Shown here piece after piece: positions 1-5,725 of a stretch of 8,962 nucleotides of DNA (positions are counted from its first letter, which is position 1; every line of letters starts with the position of its first letter). The DNA is from Candidatus Hadersleviella danica. Its GTDB lineage: Bacteria > Chloroflexota > Anaerolineae > Promineifilales > Promineifilaceae. The notes under the pieces were generated by a model. It had not been told where the DNA came from. It ran no database searches and worked only from the letters and a program-made list of their open reading frames with translations. Made by a program: the position numbers and the translations under genes. The stretch is taken from positions 1 through 8,962 of the forward strand of contig JADJSZ010000103.1 of NCBI GenBank assembly GCA_016711405.1, given 5' to 3'.

Positions 1-114
1 AAATCCCTGTAAAAATCCACTCGGACACGGGACGGGTATTGATAATCGGGCGACATTTCTAAATAGAGCGCATTTTGTTGAGAGCCACTGTCTATTGCAC
101 TACTGGTAAGCGTG
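1..114. other. Flank without recognisable gene
   Basis: No reading frame, RNA or repeat that I can recognise lies in this AT-richer stretch before the left end of the IS4-type remnant. It may be the tail of a spacer from outside the window. Confidence 0.4.
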
Positions 115-133
115 CTGATTGACTGACAAAACT
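115..133 (+). repeat. Left terminal inverted repeat of IS4-type remnant
   Basis: CTGATTGACTGACAAAACT is the exact reverse complement of 779-797. Identity stops abruptly on both sides of the 19 bp. Confidence 0.8.
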
Positions 134-138
134 TTTTA

Positions 139-233
139 AGAGGTGCTTTCCAAGTTCAAAAAACAGGTTATCTTCCCTAAAAGCAATTCACCACAAACAC
201 TTTCGGGGAAGGTAACTCGTGGAAAGCACCTCT
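139..233. repeat. Two-tier fold-back near the left end of the IS4-type remnant
   Basis: AGAGGTGCTTTCCA (139-152) is the perfect inverted complement of 220-233. A second inner pair, GTTATCTTCCC (167-177) against GGGAAGGTAAC (206-216), matches at 10 of 11 positions. The arms are offset by unequal bulges (153-166 against 217-219). The structure overlaps the point where the transposase fragment begins, so it may mark an inverted-duplication type of deletion junction rather than a functional hairpin. Confidence 0.6.
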
Positions 234-710
234 AGACTCTACGATACTCTGACCCAATTGTTCAGTCAATATGATGTCTGGCAAGACAAACGCCACTTCA
301 AGCACTGGCATGGATGGTGGTTGGCTAATGCACCAACCCATATCACTACCTTTGATGCCTATAGGTTGCGCTTTGAGATTGAAGAGGGCTTTCTGGATGA
401 TAAATCGAACGGCTTTCAACTGGAATCTTCTCTGAATCGTTCGGCGGATGTGTTGACCCGTTTAGGCCTTGTTCTCGCTTTAGCTACCTTGTACTTGGTT
501 AGTCAAGGCACGGAAGTTGTGCACACGGGAAAGAGGTGATTCGTTGATGCACATTGGTTTCGAGGAGAAGGCTATCTCAAAATAGGGGAGATGGGGCGTG
601 CTCTGATGGTAGGGGCGATGTGTTGATTGGCTATAGGCTTGGCCTTCCGTAGGAAGACCCCGACCCCCTTTAGGGTCGCCCCCCTGCTCTCGCTCTCGCA
701 AACAGGATGA
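219..710 (+). pseudogene. IS4-family transposase, C-terminal fragment with internal stops
   Basis: The longest open part (219-539, GTG start) encodes 106 residues. They contain YRLRFEIEEGFLDDK, an exact match to the IS4-family Y-(2)-R-(3)-E-(6)-K signature, followed by SNGFQLESSLNRS and a hydrophobic helix. That segment carries the catalytic glutamate of the DDE triad. Reading on in the same frame past the TGA at 537-539 gives FVDAHWFRGEGYLKIGEMGRA, which resembles the usual C-terminal continuation of these proteins. A second TGA lies at 624-626 and a third at 708-710. I therefore treat 219-710 as one decayed gene with two premature stops, probably from single C-to-T or G-to-A changes in Arg and Trp codons. 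An in-frame TAA at 213-215 blocks extension upstream. Full transposases of this family have about 400 residues, so both catalytic aspartates are missing and the product would be inactive. Confidence 0.75.
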
Positions 711-778
711 AGAGCCTCATCGCCTTAGCTTGCGAACGTCTTTTAAAGTTTTAAACCTTATGCAACTGTTGGCAATTG

Positions 779-797
779 AGTTTTGTCAGTCAATCAG
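779..797 (-). repeat. Right terminal inverted repeat of IS4-type remnant
   Basis: AGTTTTGTCAGTCAATCAG is the exact reverse complement of 115-133. It is followed directly by GGAGTAAAGG-type sequence (797-806) that recurs at 2063-2072. Confidence 0.8.
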
Positions 798-823
798 GAG
801 TAAAGGGTATTGGTATAGCAAGC

Positions 824-858
824 CAGTGACCAATGACGAATGACAAATGACCAAAATT
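824..858 (+). repeat. Heptanucleotide array (unit near NAATGAC)
   Basis: Units CAGTGAC, CAATGAC, GAATGAC and AAATGAC run from 824 to 851 without spacing, followed by a degenerate CAAAATT. The 25 bases at 830-854 match 2090-2114, beyond the recombinase gene, at 24 of 25 positions. Confidence 0.8.
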
Positions 859-900
859 GACAACCCCCACCTAACTTCCGATAATCAACTTATCAGAAGT

Positions 901-935
901 CCAAAATCCCAAATCTAAAATCCAAAATCCCCAAT
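901..935 (+). repeat. Heptanucleotide array (unit near CCAAAAT)
   Basis: Five contiguous units: CCAAAAT, CCCAAAT, CTAAAAT, CCAAAAT, CCCCAAT. The last unit supplies the first two bases of the ATG at 934 that opens the recombinase gene. There is no Shine-Dalgarno-like purine run in the array. Confidence 0.8.
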
Positions 936-1929
936 GCTCCCCGCCCGCACCCAGCACGCCCCCCTCGCCCCCACCCCCTCCAGCGACGAACTGTTCGAGG
1001 CGATGCTGACGTGGCTCCAAGGCAAAAGCGAACACACCCGCCGCTCCTACCAAAAGGTCATGCGCGACTTTTTGCACTTTGTGCAGTGCCACCCCCGCGA
1101 GGTACGGCCGCTCGACGTGGCCGCATGGAAAGAACATCTCAAGCGCGAAGGGCTGACCGACAGCACCATTTCCCAGCGGCTGAGCGCAGTTTCCAGCTAC
1201 TACCAATACCTGCAAAAGCCCTTTTTCGACGGCCGCCCCCTGCTCACCCACAACCCCGTGCAAGGGGTGGAGCGGCGCGATTTAGAAATCTCCCCCTACG
1301 AAAAATCGCGCAAAGTGAGTTCGGCCGATTTCAACGACATCCTCGCCCAAATTGAGCGGCACACGCCGCACGGGGCGCGGGATTACGCCATGTTGCTCTT
1401 CTACGTCCTCTGCGGCCGTCGCCTGAGCGAGGTGGTGGGGTTATACGGCCGTGATTTGCGCCCCGAAAAGAACAAGGTGCAATACAAAGTGCGGCTGAAG
1501 GGGGGCAAAAGCAAATGGAAGGAGATGCCGCCGCCCGTTTGGCAAGCCATCCGCACCTATTTGGCCACCGCCCAGCGCACCTTGCGCCCCGATGAGCCAT
1601 TGTTTATGGCCACCGTGGATAATGGGGATTACCTGCGCGACTTTTACCAAGTGGAACGGCCGACAGCCCCCCAACCGCTGACAGGCGCGGCCGTTGGCCA
1701 AGCCCTCAAGCGCTACGCCATCAAGGCGGGTCTCGACCCCGCCAGCCTGAGCGTCCACTCCCTGCGCCATTTGGGCGCGGAACTGTTCAACGAAGCCAGC
1801 GGCGACATCCTCCAAACCCAACAATTCCTCGACCACGCCCACCTCAACACCACCCAAATCTACCTCACCCAACTGCAAGGGAGCGACCACAAACATTGGG
1901 AAGAGATGATGCGGCGGCTCAATGAATAA
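934..1929 (+). CDS. Tyrosine recombinase/integrase (XerC/D-like)
   Basis: This 331-residue protein belongs to the phage-integrase/Xer superfamily, which cuts and rejoins DNA at specific sites through a covalent 3'-phosphotyrosine intermediate. The N-terminal SAM-like core-binding domain lies at about residues 17-115, with the typical HTRRSYQKVMRDFLHF and ISQRLSAVSSYYQYL segments. The catalytic domain covers about 130-315. Visible active-site residues are R163 in GRRLSEV, K192 in the beta-hairpin GGKSKW, H275 and R278 in HSLRH, H301 in LDHAH, and nucleophile Y310 in TTQIY. Length and motif order are complete, so it is probably active. The ATG overlaps a heptad array and no Shine-Dalgarno site is visible; the first 15 or so residues are low-complexity, so the true start could be a little downstream. 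The stop codon is itself inside another heptad array. The gene stands alone with near-identical repeats on both sides. It could be a mobile-unit integrase or a chromosomal resolvase; no att or dif site was recognised. Confidence 0.9.
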   Translation: MLPARTQHAPLAPTPSSDELFEAMLTWLQGKSEHTRRSYQKVMRDFLHFVQCHPREVRPLDVAAWKEHLKREGLTDSTISQRLSAVSSYYQYLQKPFFDGRPLLTHNPVQGVERRDLEISPYEKSRKVSSADFNDILAQIERHTPHGARDYAMLLFYVLCGRRLSEVVGLYGRDLRPEKNKVQYKVRLKGGKSKWKEMPPPVWQAIRTYLATAQRTLRPDEPLFMATVDNGDYLRDFYQVERPTAPQPLTGAAVGQALKRYAIKAGLDPASLSVHSLRHLGAELFNEASGDILQTQQFLDHAHLNTTQIYLTQLQGSDHKHWEEMMRRLNE

Positions 1930-1941
1930 TGAGTAATGAGT
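1921..1941 (+). repeat. Heptanucleotide array over the recombinase stop codon
   Basis: Units AATGAAT, AATGAGT, AATGAGT. The first unit encodes the final Asn-Glu of the recombinase and contributes to its TAA (1927-1929). Confidence 0.7.
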
Positions 1942-1962
1942 GCCCTGAAAAAAGGCTTTATT

Positions 1963-2002
1963 GCAAAAGGGCAAAAGAGCTAAAAGGCAAAATTGCTCGA
2001 GA
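1963..2002 (+). repeat. Octanucleotide array (unit near GCAAAAGG)
   Basis: Units GCAAAAGG, GCAAAAGA, GCTAAAAG, GCAAAATT, GCTCGAGA follow one another. They are more degenerate than the heptads, but the 8-nt phase is kept. Confidence 0.5.
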
Positions 2003-2062
2003 GAAAATTCGTGCAATTCGTGCCTAAATCAACCTCTTTTCGGTAGACTCAGTAATGAATAA

Positions 2063-2125
2063 GGAGTAAAGGTAGTTGGTCAATGTGAGCCAATGACCAA
2101 TGACAAATGACCAATGACCAATAAC
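2063..2125 (+). repeat. Dispersed repeat copy with heptad array (unit CAATGAC)
   Basis: GGAGTAAAGG at 2063-2072 repeats 797-806. Five contiguous heptads follow at 2091-2125: CAATGAC, CAATGAC, AAATGAC, CAATGAC, CAATAAC. The fourth contains the ATG of the downstream regulator (2114-2116). Together with 797-854 this gives direct repeats on both sides of the recombinase gene. Confidence 0.75.
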
Positions 2126-2686
2126 CCCACCCGCCAACGCATTTTAGACAAAACGGCCGAACTGCTGGAGATGCAGGGCTACCACGCCACTGGGCTGAAC
2201 CAAATCATCAAGGAAAGCGGTGCCCCGCGTGGGTCGCTCTATTACTATTTCCCCGAGGGCAAGGAGGAGTTGGCGGCCGAGGCCGTGCGCGATAACGCCG
2301 AGCGGATGGTGGCTCATGCGCGGCAAGCGTTGGCGGCCGTGGCCGACCCCGCCGAAGCTGTTTATCAAATGATTGTGGGGATTGCTCATCATGCGGCCGA
2401 CAGCGGTTGCCAAGGGGGTGCGCCATTGGCGGCCGTCGCTCTCGAAGCGTCGGCCACCAGCGAACGGCTCCGCACCGTTTGCCGCGAGGGGTACGCCGCC
2501 TTGGCCGTGCCATTTGCCGAAAAGTTGGTGGGGGCTGGTCTCCCCCCCGCCCGCGCCGAGCGGTTGGGGGTGTTCATCACGGCCGCGCTCGAAGGCGCCG
2601 TCATTCTCACGCGTGTCCAACAAGACCCAGCCGCCCTCACGGCCGTGGCGGAAGAAATTCGCTTGCTCATTCAGCAAGCGGTGTAG
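2114..2686 (+). CDS. TetR/AcrR-family regulator, LmrA/YxaF type
   Basis: A 190-residue one-component transcriptional regulator. Residues 6-52 form the TetR DNA-binding domain, with the helix-turn-helix in GLNQIIKESGAPRGSLYYYF (27-46) followed by GKEEL. The C-terminal ligand-binding domain has the LmrA/YxaF-like pattern: GCQGGAPLAAVALEAS (98-113), SERLR, and LEGAVILTRVQQDPA (159-173). Known relatives repress adjacent efflux or oxidoreductase genes and release DNA when a small hydrophobic ligand binds. Here the target is unclear, because the neighbour downstream is convergent and the one upstream is a recombinase; self-regulation is the simplest guess. The start ATG and residues 1-4 (MTNN) come from the preceding heptad array and no Shine-Dalgarno is visible, so initiation may be leaderless or independent of Shine-Dalgarno. 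Seven CGGCCG words lie inside the gene. Confidence 0.9.
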   Translation: MTNNPTRQRILDKTAELLEMQGYHATGLNQIIKESGAPRGSLYYYFPEGKEELAAEAVRDNAERMVAHARQALAAVADPAEAVYQMIVGIAHHAADSGCQGGAPLAAVALEASATSERLRTVCREGYAALAVPFAEKLVGAGLPPARAERLGVFITAALEGAVILTRVQQDPAALTAVAEEIRLLIQQAV

Positions 2687-2707
2687 GTTACTCGTTATTT
2701 GTTATGG
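2687..2707 (-). repeat. Heptad array immediately after the TetR-family gene
   Basis: GTTACTC, GTTATTT, GTTATGG start at the base after the stop codon. On the complementary strand these read as the NNNTAAC family seen at 2894-2928, so the two arrays face each other across the palindromic repeat. Confidence 0.65.
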
Positions 2708-2731
2708 GTGTGTTTTAGTTGGGTTGGCGCT

Positions 2732-2830
2732 TTGTAGGGGTAGGCCTTGTCCCTCTTCAGGGATAAATATGCCTACCCAAAATCTCGGTTAAACCAACAT
2801 CTAGGGCAACCACAAGGGTTGCCCCTACAA
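2732..2830. repeat. Nested palindromic repeat between convergent genes
   Basis: The outer arms TTGTAGGGG (2732-2740) and CCCCTACAA (2822-2830) are perfect complements. Inside sit two further hairpins. In one, GGGTAGGC (2738-2745) pairs with GCCTACCC (2771-2778) and encloses TCCCT/AGGGA (2750-2754 and 2759-2763). In the other, GGGCAACC (2804-2811) pairs with GGTTGCCC (2817-2824) around a 5-nt loop. Its place between two converging genes would suit a bidirectional terminator, but the hairpins lack a U-tract, so a REP- or MITE-like dispersed repeat is the likelier identity. Confidence 0.7.
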
Positions 2831-2893
2831 CGTGCCTCAACTGAGAGGAAACTTACCCATTTATTATTCGTTATTGGGTAGTTGGTTAGGTGG

Positions 2894-2928
2894 AGTAACG
2901 AGTAACCAGTAACGAGTAACCAATAACG
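2894..2928 (+). repeat. Heptanucleotide array (unit AGTAACS)
   Basis: Five contiguous units: AGTAACG, AGTAACC, AGTAACG, AGTAACC, AATAACG. It ends four bases before the stop codon of the convergent binding-protein gene. The first four units alternate G and C at the last position, as if a 14-mer had been duplicated. Confidence 0.85.
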
Positions 2929-2932
2929 CCCT

Positions 2933-4589
2933 CTATTCTTCCGCTAAAAAGGTGGTTTTCAGATAATAATCTTCCCCTGCACGGGGGATGTAATTTTGGA
3001 CGGCCACATTGACCGCTTCAAACGCATTCGGCTCGTATAAATAGATGAATGGCGGGTTGTCAAACAGATAGTGCGACAACTCGCGGTACAGCAAGGCACG
3101 TTTCTCTTGGTCAAATTCACCGCTAATCGCTTCCAGAAACGCCGTAATTTGCGGATCCTCCCACGCCGCAAAAGTGGATTCATCACCCATCAACGCTCCC
3201 TTCAGCCGAATAATCGCTTCCCCTGATGTGTCAGACCAGCTATCGCCAAACAGCGGGGGCAGAGCTTTGTCCGCTTCTAGCTCCCAAAATGTGGACGATT
3301 CAATCAGCTCCAACCCCTCGCCCTCCAAGGTGATGCCCACGGCCGCTAAATCGTTGGCCACCGCTTTGCACACCTCCTCAAAATTGGTGTACGCCCCGCT
3401 GGGGCAGGCCATGCCAATGGCAAACCCGTCGGGGTAGCCCGCTTCGGCCAGCAATTCCCGCGCCTTGTCGGGGTCATAGGTGTAGGGGGTGACGGCCTCA
3501 TCAAACCCCAAATTGGCGGGGGTGACAAAGCCCGTGGAGAGGCGGGCGTAGCCGCTGAACAGCCGCTGAACAATCGCCTCGCGATTGACGGCGTGGTTCA
3601 TCGCTTGGCGGACGAGCGGGTCTTCGGTGGGCAAGCCCACCCCTGTGGTGAGGTTGTTGAAGGCGATGTAGTAGACCCTATCCACGGGGTAGCGCACGAC
3701 GCGCACAGTGGGTGCGCCTAATAAGCTTTGCGCTTGGGTGGCGTTGAGGCGGGGCACAATGTGAACCTCGCCCGACTGAACGGCCGCCGCCCGTGCTTCC
3801 CCATCGGGCATGGGCACAAAGACGAGGCGGGCGAGGTGGGGCAGGCCCGGCTCCCAATAGGTGGGGTTGGCTTCGAGGGTGATACGGCCGTCGGTTTGCC
3901 ATTCCACAAAGCGGAAAGCACCTGTGCCGTTGGGCTGTTCCTCGAGACCATCTCGCCCATCGGCCGCAAATTGCTCGGCCGAAATAATGCCCCAGCGGTG
4001 TAAGTCGCGCAGAAAGAGGACATCTGGCTCTTTGGTGACGATGCGCACCGTGTATTCATCTACAGCCTCTACCGCGCTGGCCGCTTCGTACAGATAGGCG
4101 TAAACGTTGTCCTCATCTTGCCCCGCTTGCCATGTGGCGACGACATCTTCGGCCGTGAGGGGGGTGCCATCGTGGAAAACGATATCGGTTTGCAGGGTGA
4201 AGGTGTAGGTGAGGTTGTCGGGGCTGATTTCCCAACTTGTGGCCAAAGGCAGGAATCACACGCCCCGCATCATCCACCCACACGAGGCCGTCGTAAATTT
4301 GGCTGGCCACATTTTGGGCGGTGCGCTCGGCCGCGTTGGGCATGTAAATGGCGTTTGGCTCCGTAGCAAGGGCGATGATTAGCTCACCCGTGGGGATATG
4401 CTCGGCCGCCATCTCCACCAAGCGGGTTACTTCCACCTCTTCCGTCACCACTTGGGCGGTGGTCACAATCCGCGTCACCTCTACTTCCTCGGTGACAATG
4501 CGGGTCACTTCCACAGTTTGGGGAACGCACCCCATCAGACAAACGGCCGCGATGACGAAAAATAAAGAGGGGAGGCGTGGGTAAAACAT
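2933..4589 (-). pseudogene. Family 5 ABC solute-binding lipoprotein, frameshifted
   Basis: This is an extracytoplasmic peptide/nickel-type binding protein (SBP_bac_5) that would deliver oligopeptides or similar solutes to an ABC importer. The first frame (4589 to about 4245) encodes a signal peptide with lipobox LMGC (lipidated C21). A linker with VEVTR at residues 26-30, 36-40 and 52-56 follows, then GELIIALATEPNAIYMPNA and DGLVWVDDAGRVIPA. The second frame (about 4246 to 2933) continues with LATSWEIS, FHDGTPLTAEDVVATW and YYIAFN, to a normal C-terminus ending KTTFLAEE. Removing one base from AAA at 4245-4247 joins them as IPALATSWEIS, the usual family motif, giving about 551 residues. So either a one-base insertion broke the gene or the consensus is wrong. 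No permease or ATPase genes are adjacent. The ATG lies three bases from a heptad array and has no visible Shine-Dalgarno. Confidence 0.88.
4245..4247 (-). other. Frameshift site in the binding-protein gene
   Basis: AAA (TTT in the gene) should be two bases long to keep frame between VIPA and LATSWEIS. No slippery heptamer or other recoding signal is evident, so this is a mutation or a consensus error. Confidence 0.75.
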
Positions 4590-4592
4590 GGG

Positions 4593-4635
4593 AATGGGGG
4601 ATTGCGGATTGCGGAATGGGGATTGCGGAATGAAA
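4593..4635. repeat. Heptanucleotide array next to the binding-protein start
   Basis: AATGGGG plus one extra G, then ATTGCGG, ATTGCGG, AATGGGG, ATTGCGG, AATGAAA. On the minus strand it forms the immediate 5' leader of the lipoprotein gene. Confidence 0.8.
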
Positions 4636-4674
4636 TGCTGACCTGCTGACTGGCTGACTAGCTGACAAGCTAAC
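4636..4674. repeat. Octanucleotide array (unit near TRGCTGAC)
   Basis: TGCTGAC is followed by the octads CTGCTGAC, TGGCTGAC, TAGCTGAC and AAGCTAAC. The last base falls in the stop codon of the dehydrogenase gene, so the whole 84-bp spacer between the two minus-strand genes consists of tandem units. Confidence 0.75.
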
Positions 4675-5516
4675 TAATACCCGTAAAAGCCGCGCCCTGT
4701 TTTACGGCCGAGACGGCCGCTTTCGACCATTCTTTGCTGGAGCGGGTGCGGCCGATATTTGGGGTCTTCAAAATAGGCGTGGTAGACGGATTGGGTGACG
4801 GCAAAGTTCACGTCACAGCCAATTAAATCAATCAGCTCGAACGGCCCCATGCGGAAGCCGAGGGAGCGCATGAGTTTGTCTACGGTGGCCACATCCGCTT
4901 GCCCTTCGCCAACCACGCGAAACGCTTCGCCATAAAACGGCCGGGCGACGCGGTTGACGATGAAGCCGGGGGTGTCTTGGCAGAGCACGGCCGTTTTGCC
5001 CATGCGCTGGATTACTTCTTGCACGGCCGTGAGCGTTTCTGCGCTCGTGTTGCCCGTGGGAATCACTTCGACCAAGGCCATGAGGTGGGCGGGGTTGAAG
5101 AAGTGCAAACCAACGACTTGGGTGGGGCGATTGGTGGCGCCTGCAAGGGCGTGGATGCTGAGGCTGGAGGTGTTGCTGGCCAAAATGGTGTGGGCAGGAG
5201 CCAGCTCATCTAATTGCCGAAAAATATCCCGCTTGAGGTCGAGCCGTTCGGGTGCGCCTTCAATGACGAGGTCGGCCGTGGCGCACTGGGCCAGTTCGGT
5301 GGTGGTGGTGAAGTGGGCGCGGGCATGGACGGCCGTTTCGGCCGTGATTTTGCCTCGCGCCACCCCTTTGTCTATCAACTGGAAGATGGCTTCTTGGCCA
5401 GCGGCCGTTAATTCGGGGGTGATGTCGTACAAGATGACGGCGTAACCCGCCACAGCGGCCACTTGGGCGATGCCCCGCCCCATTGTGCCTGCGCCGATGA
5501 CTGCGATACTGTTCAT
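4674..5516 (-). CDS. hbd: 3-hydroxyacyl-CoA (3-hydroxybutyryl-CoA) dehydrogenase
   Basis: A complete 280-residue NAD(P)-dependent cytoplasmic enzyme that interconverts (S)-3-hydroxyacyl-CoA and 3-oxoacyl-CoA in beta-oxidation, butyrate or phenylacetate-type pathways. The N-terminal Rossmann fold has GAGTMG (8-13) and an acidic end to the second strand at D31. The expected catalytic and binding residues are all visible: S117 in SNTSSLSI, H138 in GLHFFNP, E150 in LVEVI, and N188 in DTPGFIVNR. The C-terminal helical domain ends in the family-typical GRLGRKTGRGFYGY. The length matches the single-domain hbd/paaH/fadB2 group, and which of these it serves cannot be decided here; the symbol marks the family only. 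No acyl-CoA dehydrogenase, hydratase or thiolase lies nearby. It precedes the binding-protein gene on the same strand, but the 84-bp spacer is all tandem repeat, so co-transcription is uncertain. No clear Shine-Dalgarno precedes the ATG. Ten CGGCCG words lie inside. Confidence 0.93.
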   Translation of the reverse strand: MNSIAVIGAGTMGRGIAQVAAVAGYAVILYDITPELTAAGQEAIFQLIDKGVARGKITAETAVHARAHFTTTTELAQCATADLVIEGAPERLDLKRDIFRQLDELAPAHTILASNTSSLSIHALAGATNRPTQVVGLHFFNPAHLMALVEVIPTGNTSAETLTAVQEVIQRMGKTAVLCQDTPGFIVNRVARPFYGEAFRVVGEGQADVATVDKLMRSLGFRMGPFELIDLIGCDVNFAVTQSVYHAYFEDPKYRPHPLQQRMVESGRLGRKTGRGFYGY

Positions 5517-5641
5517 AGGAGTTTGGGTGGTGAGTAACTGAATGATGATGGCCTATTGTACAGATTGTGCTGGCGCAAGGCTAAACGGGGGGAAGGGGCG
5601 AAGCGCGGCCGAGGTTCTTGTTTCTTTTTTACCTGCGGCTT

Positions 5642-5665
5642 GTTACGATGAGAAGCATTCGTAAC
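5642..5665. repeat. Small stem-loop in the divergent spacer
   Basis: GTTACGA (5642-5648) pairs with TCGTAAC (5659-5665) around a 10-nt loop. It lies six bases before the larger palindrome. A role in the 5' leader of the downstream gene is possible but unproven. Confidence 0.45.
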
Positions 5666-5670
5666 AGTCC

Positions 5671-5701
5671 AACCTGCGCGGTCTTCAAGACCGCGCAGGT
5701 T
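5671..5701. repeat. Perfect 31-bp palindrome in the leader of the DoxX-like gene
   Basis: AACCTGCGCGGTCTT (5671-5685), a single C, then its exact complement (5687-5701). As RNA it would give a GC-rich stem ending only 11 bases before the Shine-Dalgarno. There is no T-run, so a terminator is unlikely. It may be a dispersed intergenic repeat or a binding site in the spacer between the divergent dehydrogenase and membrane-protein genes. Confidence 0.8.
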
Positions 5702-5712
5702 TATAAGCAGAT

Positions 5713-5720
5713 AAGAGGTA
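5713..5720 (+). promoter_or_regulatory. Ribosome binding site deciding the DoxX-like start
   Basis: AAGAGGTA lies five bases before the ATG at 5726. It favours this start over the in-frame codon at 5618, whose extra 36 residues would be translated from the palindromic spacer. Confidence 0.65.
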
Positions 5721-5725
5721 ACAAG

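Larger units (their letters stand above)
115..797 (+). mobile_element. Internally deleted IS4-type insertion sequence remnant
   Basis: The element is bounded by perfect 19-bp terminal inverted repeats (115-133 and 779-797). At 683 bp it is about half the usual size of an IS4-family element. It contains only the last third of a transposase, itself interrupted by stop codons. The N-terminal DDE region is absent, so the element has lost about 0.8 kb or more from its left half and cannot move by itself; its ends could still be substrates for a related transposase. I see no clear target-site duplication. The family call rests on the exact Y-(2)-R-(3)-E-(6)-K signature in the transposase fragment. 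An alternative reading is a non-autonomous derivative that was mobilised after the deletion. Confidence 0.72.

Noticed and set aside
537..710. TGA read as tryptophan or another amino acid in this organism
   Set aside because: Only the decayed transposase has internal TGA codons; the intact genes in the window show none.
824..935. Repeat runs that might look like a CRISPR array
   Set aside because: Units are 7 nt, contiguous and without unique spacers; no cas genes are present.
2144..2677. Long open frames on the opposite strand of the TetR-family gene and similar overlaps elsewhere
   Set aside because: They are by-products of GC-rich coding sequence, show no family motifs, and overlap well-supported genes.
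2732..2830. Rho-independent terminator for the TetR-family gene
   Set aside because: Stems are stable but no T-run follows on either strand; I kept it as a repeat.
4230..4260. Programmed frameshift in the binding-protein gene
   Set aside because: No slippery heptamer or stimulatory structure, and the family does not use recoding; mutation or sequence error is simpler.
5618..5725. N-terminal extension of the DoxX-like protein to 5618
   Set aside because: It would be encoded by the palindromic spacer, and a good Shine-Dalgarno precedes the internal ATG at 5726.
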